Below, in pieces: positions 1 to 7,775 of a stretch of 64,000 nt of DNA (position 1 is its first letter; each line of letters opens with the position of its first letter). The notes below the pieces were generated by a model. It saw nothing but the letters and a program-made list of their open reading frames with translations, was not told the DNA's origin and ran no database searches. The DNA is from Clostridiales bacterium mt11. GTDB taxonomy: Bacteria > Bacillota > Clostridia > Tissierellales > Tepidimicrobiaceae. Position numbers and translations under genes: made by a program. Location: positions 171,243-235,242 of the forward strand of contig LN874944.1 of assembly GCA_001282665.1 (NCBI GenBank), written 5' to 3'.

Positions 1-2
1 TT

Positions 3-668
3 AAAGATAAAGATATATTTGAAAATTATAGTCTTTTAAGAAATGTAGGTATACATTTAGAACCTGTTTTTTTCCCATATTTAACTGCATACGAAAATAT
101 GGTTTTTTATTTAAAGGTAAATAATAATGAGAATTATATTTCTCAAATAGATGAGGTTTTAGAACTAGTTGAATTAAAAAAACATAAATATGAAAAACCT
201 AGTTCATTTTCTTTTGGAATGAAACAAAGATTAAGTCTGGCTATTGCTATGCTAGGAGAACCTGAAATATTGATTTTAGATGAACCATTTGTTGGTTTAG
301 ATCCCAACGGGATACAGCGTTTCATGAATAATTTAAAATATAGAGTGAAAGAGAAAAGAATAAGTGCAATAATTTCGAGTCATCAACTATATGAATTATC
401 TAGTATTGCAGATAGGATCCTAGTGTTAAATAAGTCTAAAATAGTATATGATGGGACTCCAAATTATAATAGACAAATCAATATTACCTTAGATAGAAAT
501 TATGTTGGTAATATAAATGGTGATATTCGTATTGAAGGGAATAAAGTTATAACTGACTATCAGGGGGATAGACTTAATGATTTAATTACGGCTCTAACAA
601 GTGATTATAAAATTATTGAGATAGAGACTAGTAAATCTAATTTAGAAAAATTCTTTTGGGGTGATTAA
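3..668 (+). CDS. ABC transporter ATP-binding subunit, 5' end outside window
   Basis: C-terminal two thirds of an ABC-2 type ATPase. The frame is open to the left edge, so an internal ATG at 99 is not the start and the Walker A motif lies upstream. Visible parts are the signature SFGMKQRLSLAIAM, Walker B ILILDEPFVGLDP and the switch histidine in SSHQLYE. It would power the six-helix membrane protein encoded next: its stop codon directly abuts that ATG. Family knowledge: such two-gene exporters often give self-immunity to peptide antibiotics or export small compounds. The substrate cannot be read from the sequence. Translational coupling with the next two genes suggests one operon. Confidence 0.9.
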   Translation, partial: KDKDIFENYSLLRNVGIHLEPVFFPYLTAYENMVFYLKVNNNENYISQIDEVLELVELKKHKYEKPSSFSFGMKQRLSLAIAMLGEPEILILDEPFVGLDPNGIQRFMNNLKYRVKEKRISAIISSHQLYELSSIADRILVLNKSKIVYDGTPNYNRQINITLDRNYVGNINGDIRIEGNKVITDYQGDRLNDLITALTSDYKIIEIETSKSNLEKFFWGD

Positions 669-1415
669 ATGCTAGAGTTAAAGAAAATACTTAAAAGAAA
701 AGATTCCATGATAATGTTAGCTTTATCATTGTGGGCATTAATGCTATCAGTATTAAATGTTATTTTCCCAGATGTATTTTCAATTGAAGCAAATGCAAAA
801 ATGGGAGCGTTTGACTTCCTTTACTTGATGATTATAATTCAAGATTTGGTTTTTTTGCCTGTTTTAATTATGGTTTACAGCGCTTCACTTACTTTTTATT
901 CCGAGATTGATAAAAAACAAATTTATATGTATAAAGATACAAATAGAAGAAAGACTCTAAATCAAAAGTATTTGGCTACTTATGGGTTATATTTGATTTA
1001 TTTAATTTTATATATACTTATATCTATATTAAGTTACTATTTAATAATCAATAAGATGGAATTTGCAAGTGGAACATTTTTTACAATTAAGGAAGACATA
1101 TTATCTCAATTGTATGAGATTATTCAAGTAGTATTAGGAATTATATTTTATATTAACATAGGAATTTTTTTTGCATTAAGATATCCTTCAGGTGTTTCAA
1201 TATTCTTAACAACATTATTATATATGTTTTTAAAGATAGCTCCGCTAGTTGAAACGATATCTTATTTAATACCAATAGGCTATAGAAGCATAGAAATAAA
1301 TACAATTGATGATTTTTGGAAATATATACTGATCTCTTTAATTATTTTTTCTATATATAATATATTTGTTTATGTTATTAACTTTAAAAAATTTAAAAGC
1401 ATGGAGTTTCGTTAA
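669..1415 (+). CDS. ABC-2 type permease, six membrane segments
   Basis: A 248-residue hydrophobic protein with about six predicted membrane helices (near residues 14-36, 48-72, 104-128, 150-170, 173-195 and 218-236) and no other domain. It starts immediately after the stop of the ATPase gene and ends two bases before the next gene, so it is the membrane half of the same transporter. Sequence alone gives no substrate. Size and context fit ABC-2 family permeases such as lantibiotic-immunity or multidrug exporters. Function as a permease is inferred from topology and position. Confidence 0.75.
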   Translation: MLELKKILKRKDSMIMLALSLWALMLSVLNVIFPDVFSIEANAKMGAFDFLYLMIIIQDLVFLPVLIMVYSASLTFYSEIDKKQIYMYKDTNRRKTLNQKYLATYGLYLIYLILYILISILSYYLIINKMEFASGTFFTIKEDILSQLYEIIQVVLGIIFYINIGIFFALRYPSGVSIFLTTLLYMFLKIAPLVETISYLIPIGYRSIEINTIDDFWKYILISLIIFSIYNIFVYVINFKKFKSMEFR

Positions 1416-1417
1416 TT

Positions 1418-3052
1418 ATGAAAAGGTATATTTTTAAATATAAAGGACTTCTATTTTTCAGTTTAATATTCACCATAATAAATGCTGCATTAAGTGTAAT
1501 AATAGCTTTTATTTTAGCAAATATTGTTAATTCTGCTGTAGAGTCAGATATAGAAAAATTGAAAGTTAGTATACTCTTTGCTATGATATATTTTTTATTA
1601 TGCATAATAGTAGGTCATATAACAAATTATATTTGTGAGAAATTTATATGTAGGGTAATGGTAAATTTCAAAAAAGATTTATTTGTTTCTATAATGAATA
1701 GAAATTTTATAGACTTTAATAAATATGATAATGAATATTATCTACAACAACTTACAACTTTAAGTGATGGAATAAATGAAAGTTATGCAAATTCAATTTT
1801 TAATATTACATATGGGATAACATTATTAATTCTTTCTATTATATCTATAATAACTATTGATTATAAAATACTGGTTATTGCAATAATTTTGGGATTTATA
1901 TATTTATTAATAGGAAATACATTTTCCAAAAATATAACCCAATATAAAAGTCAAGTAGTTAATGAGCTGAGTGAGTTTTCTACTACAGTAATGGATTTGT
2001 TCCAAGGGATTGATATAAGTAGAAATTATGATAATAAAAATTATGTCTATGGCAGGTTTGATGAATCAAATAAAAAGTTATTAAAATCTATAAAAATATA
2101 TAATATAAAGTTTCTAAATCTACAAACTTGTAATTTACTTTTAGGACAAGGTCTAATTATAGTGATAATAATCGTATGTTCTCTTCAGGTAATATACAAG
2201 AACTTTAAAATAGGAGAACTAATAGCTATTGCACAATTACTAGCAAATATGATTAATCCATTACTGGGATTTGCTGAAATAATTAATGAAATGAAAGCAA
2301 ATAAAAAAATAAAAGAATCTCTTATTAATTTTATTAAATATGAGAATGATTTTGATGCAAAAAAAATGGCTAAATATAGTTTTGATAATATGATACAAAT
2401 AAAGGGATTATCTTTTTCATATGCAAATAAAGAAATTTTCCGATCAATTAACTTATGTATAGAAGCTGGGAAAAAGTATGCTATTATAGGGAACAATGGA
2501 TCGGGGAAAAGTACATTTTTAAAACTTATACTTTCATACTATCATAATTATGAAGGAGAAATATTAATAGATGGAATTAATGTTAAAGACTTATCATCTG
2601 ATTCTTTCAAAAATTTATTTTCGGTAGTTAATCAGGATTTTCATATATATGACGATACTATAGCAAAAAACATTTGCTTTAATAATAAATTTAAAGAACA
2701 GAATCTAATGAATATAATTAATATGTATGAATTAAATCAGCTAAGTATGAATTATGATTTATTTACATATAATGCAAAAAAATTATCAGGAGGAGAGAAG
2801 CAAAAAGTTGCTATTGCTAGATCACAGATAGCTAATAAACCTATTATGATTTTTGATGAAATAAACTCAAAATTGGATACAGAAAGTTCTAAAAAAGTAT
2901 TAGAAGCTATTTTAAAAGATGAATCACTTACAGCTATAGTTGTTACACATAAATTAGGTATTGAAAATTTAGATATGTATGATGTATTTTTAAAAATAGA
3001 AGATAAAAAAATAGAAGAGATAAAAATAAGAGAATATTTAAGTTCAAGTTAG
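1418..3052 (+). CDS. ABC exporter with fused membrane and ATPase domains
   Basis: A 544-residue half-transporter. The membrane domain covers about residues 1-300 (helices near 12-34, 50-70, 130-165, 240-260). The ATPase domain follows, with Walker A GNNGSGKST (358-366), signature LSGGEKQ (456-462), Walker B IMIFDE (476-481) and switch His 511. After Walker B it reads DEI rather than DEP, a small deviation. There is no N-terminal C39 peptidase domain, so it would not itself cut a leader peptide. It is the last gene of the left-edge operon and could export a peptide or lipid-like substrate; with the two preceding genes it resembles export plus immunity modules of peptide antibiotic loci. That role is inference. 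Confidence 0.85.
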   Translation: MKRYIFKYKGLLFFSLIFTIINAALSVIIAFILANIVNSAVESDIEKLKVSILFAMIYFLLCIIVGHITNYICEKFICRVMVNFKKDLFVSIMNRNFIDFNKYDNEYYLQQLTTLSDGINESYANSIFNITYGITLLILSIISIITIDYKILVIAIILGFIYLLIGNTFSKNITQYKSQVVNELSEFSTTVMDLFQGIDISRNYDNKNYVYGRFDESNKKLLKSIKIYNIKFLNLQTCNLLLGQGLIIVIIIVCSLQVIYKNFKIGELIAIAQLLANMINPLLGFAEIINEMKANKKIKESLINFIKYENDFDAKKMAKYSFDNMIQIKGLSFSYANKEIFRSINLCIEAGKKYAIIGNNGSGKSTFLKLILSYYHNYEGEILIDGINVKDLSSDSFKNLFSVVNQDFHIYDDTIAKNICFNNKFKEQNLMNIINMYELNQLSMNYDLFTYNAKKLSGGEKQKVAIARSQIANKPIMIFDEINSKLDTESSKKVLEAILKDESLTAIVVTHKLGIENLDMYDVFLKIEDKKIEEIKIREYLSSS

Positions 3053-3400
3053 ACACATAAACTTTTATTAATAAACTTGATAAAGGTTGAGTTTTAAAAA
3101 CTAAATTTATTTTTTTAGCATTTTATTTTCAAAAATGGCTGACTCCTTTCCTAATAAAAATAGATATATTGCCAATGATGATAATCTCTTTATAATAATG
3201 GTAAAAAACTCAAAAGATTTTCTGATGACAACTACTACTCTATAGGCTTTGATTTTTATTAAATAGACTACTGAAGCTATAAGATTTAGACCAAGTTTTG
3301 AGTTTTAAGATGAAAATAAGACTATATTATTCATACATATTCTTAATATAGTTGTGATGATTACTCGATTTATTGATAGTTTAGCTTTTGTATCTTCATA
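3053..3400. other. Intergenic stretch, no intact gene
   Basis: This part of the 578-base gap after the ABC operon has only short, stop-interrupted frames. A 36-codon frame begins at the ATG near 3135 but has no ribosome site, and I do not recognise it. It may be decayed mobile DNA, because the next segment is clearly a gene remnant. Confidence 0.4.
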
Positions 3401-3510
3401 TATTATTTAAGTAGCTTTTTCAACTTCTAAATTTACCTTCTTTATCTCTTTAACACTTTGCTTCGAATAATGCACTTACAAATCCAGTTCTATCTTTTCC
3501 TTGTGATGCT
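3401..3510 (-). pseudogene. Remnant of a second SLH/tyrosine-phosphatase gene
   Basis: Two short blocks match the intact phosphatase gene at 5905-7572 in the same orientation. Bases 3401-3435 resemble 5899-5933 (stop codon and last codons). Bases about 3436-3508 resemble about 6157-6243, the codons next to the catalytic Cys, with a 12-base deletion. More than 1.4 kb of the gene is missing. Directly to the right the sequence matches the region upstream of the intact hcp gene, so phosphatase and hcp were duplicated together and this copy has largely been erased. Confidence 0.7.
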
Positions 3511-3554
3511 TAAAGTGAAAAATGTATTCTTTATACGATAAAAAATTTAACATT

Positions 3555-3568
3555 GTAACATATGTTAC
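3555..3568. promoter_or_regulatory. Palindromic operator upstream of truncated hcp
   Basis: GTAACATATGTTAC is a perfect 14-base palindrome, identical to the one at 7700-7713 upstream of the intact hcp, with well-conserved flanking DNA. It looks like a CRP/FNR-family site. In other anaerobes hcp is often controlled by the CRP/FNR-type regulator HcpR; that link is from family knowledge and not tested here. Confidence 0.55.
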
Positions 3569-3630
3569 CAAAATCATGGAGATTATCTATTAAAATATAC
3601 TCAACGATAAAAATTTAGGGGGTTTGAAAT

Positions 3631-4092
3631 ATGGGTATGTTTTGTTATCAATGTCAAGAAACGGCTGGAGGAAAAGGCTGTACAAAAGTAGGGGTATGTG
3701 GTAAAGGTGGGGATTTAGCTAACTTACAGGACTTAATGATATATGCTTTGAAGGGGATTTCGGTATTGGGTTTAAAAGCAGATGAAATAGGATATGAGGA
3801 GCCTAAATTAGATAGATTTATAATAGAAGGATTGTTCATGACCATAACGAATGCAAACTTTGATAAGGAAAGGTTCTTTCAAAAGATAAGAGAGGCACTT
3901 AAGATAAGAGATAAGTTAAAGGAAACTTTAATTGAAAAAGGAGTAGATTCAGGAGAATTAAAGGATACTGCTATATTTACAGTTAATTTAAATGGTGAAA
4001 TTATCTTTAAAGGAGATAGTAAAGAAGTAGGAGTTTTATCCACGAAAGATGAAGATATTAGGAAACTAAGGAGGATTGACTTTATATGTTAA
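3631..4092 (+). pseudogene. Truncated hydroxylamine reductase (hcp) copy
   Basis: The 153-residue frame is nearly identical over about 147 residues to the N-terminus of the intact 550-residue Hcp at 7776-9428, including the iron-sulfur Cys spacing C5-x2-C8-x8-C17-x5-C23. The rest, including all hybrid-cluster ligands, is missing, so it cannot be a working reductase. The start, GGGGG ribosome site and upstream operator are preserved, so a short FeS-binding peptide could still be made. The break falls where a strong promoter for the following ABC-F gene begins (TTGACT at 4076). Most likely this is the broken copy of a phosphatase-hcp duplication. Confidence 0.8.
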
Positions 4093-4104
4093 ATTTAGTA
4101 TAAT
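4076..4104 (+). promoter_or_regulatory. Sigma-A-type promoter for the first ABC-F gene
   Basis: TTGACT (4076-4081), a 17-base spacer and TATAAT (4099-4104) give a near-consensus promoter. It overlaps the last codons of the truncated hcp copy and would start transcription about 20 bases before the leader ORF at 4135. Confidence 0.7.
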
Positions 4105-4134
4105 TATAGTTAACATATGAGAGAGGGTGTATCG

Positions 4135-4158
4135 ATGATTTTATTTCTTGCTAAGTAA
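4135..4158 (+). CDS. Seven-codon leader peptide of ABC-F attenuator
   Basis: A tiny ORF (MILFLAK) begins six bases after a GAGAGGGTG ribosome site and ends in TAA TAA. Codons 4 to 7 form the 5' arm of an 11-bp stem (4144-4154 with 4217-4227). Position and design match leader peptides upstream of antibiotic-resistance ABC-F and methylase genes, where a drug-stalled ribosome changes RNA folding. Translation of this ORF is inferred, not shown. Confidence 0.5.
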   Translation: MILFLAK

Positions 4159-4318
4159 TAAATTTTTACATGCACATTATAGCGTCCATAATGAATGGTC
4201 TATTTTGTTGTGTCTTTTAGCAAGAAATCTTTTTCGAATATAACATTGGCATTTGAAGATGATTTTATCATCTTTTTTTATACCTTTTTTTGCTGAGAGA
4301 TTCTCTCAGCATTTTTTT
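4144..4318 (+). promoter_or_regulatory. Attenuator-like leader RNA of the first ABC-F gene
   Basis: Three stems can be drawn: an 11-bp stem 4144-4154/4217-4227 followed by a short U-rich tract; a 7-bp stem 4257-4263/4267-4273 followed by eight T; and a 9-bp stem TGCTGAGAG (4291-4299) with CTCTCAGCA (4303-4311) followed by seven T, a clear intrinsic terminator. The last terminator ends 60 bases before the ABC-F start, so transcription must read through it. With the leader ORF inside the first stem this fits ribosome-mediated attenuation; which stems exclude one another was not computed. Confidence 0.6.
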
Positions 4319-4378
4319 ATGGAGGTGAGTTCAATGGTTTGGCTAAATTAAATAGTATATTTGAAAGGAGAGATAATT

Positions 4379-5863
4379 ATGTCTATTATTGATATTAAGA
4401 ATCTTACATTTTGTCATTTAGGAAGTATAACCCCTATATTTGAAGATGTGAATTTACAATTAGATACGGATTGGAAATTAGGCTTTATTGGAAGAAATGG
4501 TTATGGAAAGACAACTTTTTTAAATCTATTGATGGGAAAATATAAGTATGAAGGTAGTATTTATTCTTCTATTCCTTTTGAATATTTTCCTTATAAAATT
4601 GAGGATAAAGATAAGATTACCATAGATGTAATTAAAGATGTTAAGGGAGAGTTTCCTCTTTGGAAATTGGAAAGAGAACTAAATCTTCTACAGGTAAGTG
4701 AAGATGTATTATATCGTAAATTTTCTACCCTTAGTGGTGGAGAGCAGACTAAGATATTATTGGCAACTATGTTCATTGCAGAAGAGGATTTTCTTTTAAT
4801 CGATGAACCAACCAATCATTTAGATACTTATGGCAGAGGGTTATTAGCAGAGTATTTGAACCAAAAATATGGATTTATAGTGGTATCCCATGATAGAGAT
4901 TTTCTCAATCATATCATAGATCATGTTTTGTCCATTGAAAAGAATAAAATTGTACTACAGAAAGGAAATTATGATACTTGGCAGCATAATAAGCATTTAG
5001 AAGACCAATTTGAATTGGAAGAGAATCAGAAGCTTAGAAAGGAAATTAGAAGGCTTAAGGAATCAGCAAGAGAGAAGGCTATTTGGTCTGATAGAGTGGA
5101 GGAAACTAAAATAGGATATGGTCCTACAGACCGAGGATATATTGGTCATATGGCTGCAAAGATGATGAAGCGTTCTAAATCTATTGAGAAGAGATACCAA
5201 AGAAATATAGAAGAGAAGGAAAAGCTTTTAAAGAATATTGAACCAATAGAAGAGCTCAAGATCCATTCTCTATGCCATCATTCCCAGCCTATTATAGAAG
5301 CTCAAGATTTAGTCATATCTTATGATAAAAAGGAGATATTTGAACCTGTAAATTTTACCTTAAATCAAGGAGAATGTTTAGTTCTCTCGGGTATCAATGG
5401 CAGCGGTAAAAGTAGCATTATTAAACTTTTAATAGGGGAAGGTATCGAGTATACTGGCAAAATCTATAAGGGTAATAATCTTATAATTTCCTATGTTCCT
5501 CAGAGGTTTGACCATTTGAAAGGAAGTTTATTTCAATATATAGATGATAATAATTTAGATAAGACTCAATTTTTAACCATATTGAGAAAACTTGGATTTA
5601 GCAGAGAACAATTTGATAAACCAATGGATAGTTATAGCAACGGTCAGAAGAAGAAGGTTTTAGTGGCAAAATCCATCTGTGAAGAAGCCCATATCTATAT
5701 TTGGGATGAACCTCTTAATTATATCGATATCATATCTCGAATTCAGTTGGAAAATATGATATTGAAATGTGCTCCTACGATGATAATGGTGGAACATGAT
5801 AAAAAGTTTATAGAAAATGTGGCGACGGATGTAGTAGAGCTTGTATCGAAAAATAGGATATAA
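4379..5863 (+). CDS. ABC-F ribosome protection protein, Lsa/CplR-like
   Basis: A soluble 494-residue protein with two ATPase domains and no membrane helices, the ABC-F layout. Domain 1 has Walker A GRNGYGKTT (38-46), LSGGEQTK and IDEPTNHLD. A charged linker follows, then domain 2 with GINGSGKSS, YSNGQKKK and a variant Walker B WDEPLNYID. The opening and WKLGFIGRNG stretch resemble the Lsa group, which removes lincosamides, streptogramin A and pleuromutilins from the ribosome. ATG 4379 is chosen over the in-frame TTG at 4361 because AAGGAGAG lies six to seven bases upstream of it. A leader ORF and terminators precede it, suggesting induction by drug-stalled ribosomes. Subgroup is inferred by eye. 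Confidence 0.85.
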   Translation: MSIIDIKNLTFCHLGSITPIFEDVNLQLDTDWKLGFIGRNGYGKTTFLNLLMGKYKYEGSIYSSIPFEYFPYKIEDKDKITIDVIKDVKGEFPLWKLERELNLLQVSEDVLYRKFSTLSGGEQTKILLATMFIAEEDFLLIDEPTNHLDTYGRGLLAEYLNQKYGFIVVSHDRDFLNHIIDHVLSIEKNKIVLQKGNYDTWQHNKHLEDQFELEENQKLRKEIRRLKESAREKAIWSDRVEETKIGYGPTDRGYIGHMAAKMMKRSKSIEKRYQRNIEEKEKLLKNIEPIEELKIHSLCHHSQPIIEAQDLVISYDKKEIFEPVNFTLNQGECLVLSGINGSGKSSIIKLLIGEGIEYTGKIYKGNNLIISYVPQRFDHLKGSLFQYIDDNNLDKTQFLTILRKLGFSREQFDKPMDSYSNGQKKKVLVAKSICEEAHIYIWDEPLNYIDIISRIQLENMILKCAPTMIMVEHDKKFIENVATDVVELVSKNRI

Positions 5864-5867
5864 AAAA

Positions 5868-5896
5868 CTCCCAATATGATTTAATCATATTGGGAG
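5868..5896. terminator. Bidirectional terminator
   Basis: Perfect 13-bp stem (5868-5880 with 5884-5896), three-base loop, A-rich on the left and T-rich on the right. It lies between convergent genes and can serve both. Confidence 0.85.
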
Positions 5897-5904
5897 AATA
5901 TTAT

Positions 5905-7572
5905 TTAAGCAGCTTTTTTGGCTTCTATCTCTTGGGATAATAGGTTTTGAATTGACTTTACTTGTTCAGGAGTCAATCCAACCTTTTCAATAAGATATTT
6001 TTCAGTAGCTTTTTGAAGGTCTATATCATTTAATTCTTCTATAGTGTCAACTCCTGCAATCATCTTTAAGGAAGTCATGATATTGCTATTGGCAATTCTT
6101 TCATATTGTTCGCTATCCTTTTCAACATGATAGTAGTTCATATATGATACCATATAATCTTCTTTTATCTCTTCAGCACTTGCTCCTGACAGTGCTTCAA
6201 ATAATGCACTTACAAATCCAGCCCTATCCTTTCCTTCATTACAATGAACTAGGAATGGTCCTTCTTTTCCAATTATAAACTCAAGACCATCTTTAAGCTT
6301 TGTATTAAAATCATCAGCTGAGAAGTCTACTCCTAAGTTAAGATATACTACTTGACCGTTATCATATAAACTCTTGTAGTAGTTTGATTCAAAATCCTCT
6401 TTTGAGAAATATTCTTCTAATTCTTCCTTTGAATCTGCTAAGTTTATTACAGTTTTAATCCCTGCCTCTTCAGCTAGTTTATCTGAGTATGCAGCACGAC
6501 CTAACATTGGATTTACAGGGGAGCTACTTCTGTAAAGAATTCCTTCTTGGATATTTCCCATAACTACTGGACGGAAGTTTGCAAAAACAGAATCTGATGA
6601 ATAATCATCTCTATCATTTGTACGAAGTTTATCTATGTTTCTAATCTTATAATCTTCTAGATAACCTGCTTTTTCTGCAATTTTAAAGTTGACTTCTGTA
6701 CCCTCTGTAACATTATAGGTTTCAGCGAAGTTACCCATATTGATTGCTACAACTATATTTTCAGGTTCCTTATCAGGTACAATTACTTCTTTTTTGTTAT
6801 CAACATTACTGTATGTATCACCATATGGCATATTAATCAATTTATCCCCAACTTTTACGGTTATAATATCACCGGGTTCAAATCCCATATTTTTAAAGCT
6901 TTCAACACTAATATCCGTTGTAATATTTCCATATTTACTTATGGATATAGTTTTTCCATCTATATTGGCTAGATTAGAAATATTTTCAAGTGTTTGAGCT
7001 AGTTCTGCTCTAAGCATTTTATCATTAGGACATAATTTATTATTTAGACGACCTTTAATTAATCCTAAATTATAGCAAATACTCATACTCTCCAAATATT
7101 CAGGTTGAATATCATCATAATCTTGAGTTCTCTTTATTAAGCTATCATCTTTAGTTGGCATGAATCCTTTGATTTCAATGACCTTAGCTAATAGCTGGGA
7201 TACTTCTTCTCTAGAAACTTTTTCATCAAATTTAAATAGTTTATCTTGAGAAGCTTCTATAAGTCCATTACTTTCAGCCCATCTTATGGAGTCTTCATAT
7301 TTTTCTTCTGCAATATTCGTAAAGTTTGTTTCAAATTCTACTTCAGGTTTTCCAATTAAGCTGTGTACCGCTAATAATGCATCTTCCATATTCACTTCAT
7401 CATATGGTTTAAAACCTTCTGGTTCTTCAGACATAAGTTTTTCATCTATCACAAAACTAACAGCCTCATCAAACCACTTTTTATTTCCAGCTGCTTCTGT
7501 TGAAATAGGTACAGCGAATGATAATAGCATTAGAACAGCTAACAATAGAGATATATTTTTTTCCCTTAACAT
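5905..7572 (-). CDS. Secreted SLH-domain tyrosine phosphatase
   Basis: A 555-residue exported protein. A signal peptide (about 1-28, ending near STEAAG) is followed by three SLH-type repeats (about 30-80, 92-140, 150-200) that usually anchor proteins to the cell wall, then a region of unclear fold. The C-terminal half is a Y_phosphatase3-like domain with RSS near its start and the catalytic loop HCNEGKDR (Cys-x5-Arg). It should dephosphorylate phosphotyrosine or phosphoinositide-like substrates outside the cell. Start: ATG 7572 has an AAGGTGG site upstream and opens directly with the signal peptide; an upstream extension of 18 codons is unlikely. A shattered duplicate lies at 3401-3510. It is divergent from hcp. 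Confidence 0.85.
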   Translation of the reverse strand: MLREKNISLLLAVLMLLSFAVPISTEAAGNKKWFDEAVSFVIDEKLMSEEPEGFKPYDEVNMEDALLAVHSLIGKPEVEFETNFTNIAEEKYEDSIRWAESNGLIEASQDKLFKFDEKVSREEVSQLLAKVIEIKGFMPTKDDSLIKRTQDYDDIQPEYLESMSICYNLGLIKGRLNNKLCPNDKMLRAELAQTLENISNLANIDGKTISISKYGNITTDISVESFKNMGFEPGDIITVKVGDKLINMPYGDTYSNVDNKKEVIVPDKEPENIVVAINMGNFAETYNVTEGTEVNFKIAEKAGYLEDYKIRNIDKLRTNDRDDYSSDSVFANFRPVVMGNIQEGILYRSSSPVNPMLGRAAYSDKLAEEAGIKTVINLADSKEELEEYFSKEDFESNYYKSLYDNGQVVYLNLGVDFSADDFNTKLKDGLEFIIGKEGPFLVHCNEGKDRAGFVSALFEALSGASAEEIKEDYMVSYMNYYHVEKDSEQYERIANSNIMTSLKMIAGVDTIEELNDIDLQKATEKYLIEKVGLTPEQVKSIQNLLSQEIEAKKAA

Positions 7573-7699
7573 AATAAATTCAGTCCACCTTTCTTTTGTT
7601 GGTTTAATATACTTAAATATTAACACAGCCTAATTCTTAAATCAATGTAATACTTAAAGTGGAAAATTTATTCTTTAATATAATAAAAAATTCAATATT

Positions 7700-7713
7700 G
7701 TAACATATGTTAC
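7700..7713. promoter_or_regulatory. Palindromic operator upstream of hcp
   Basis: GTAACATATGTTAC, centred 40-46 bases before the likely transcription start set by TAAAAT (7735-7740) or TATACT (7741-7746). This is the spacing of a class II CRP/FNR activator site. The same palindrome precedes the truncated copy at 3555-3568. HcpR or a nitrosative-stress relative is the likely binder, by family knowledge. Confidence 0.6.
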
Positions 7714-7775
7714 CGAAATTATAGGGATTATCTATTAAAATATACTCAACGATAAAAACTTAGGGGGTTTGAAAG

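Noticed and set aside
3135..3240. Short frame beginning MADSFPNKNRYI
   Set aside because: No ribosome site, no recognised family, in a decayed region; left as unassigned intergenic DNA.
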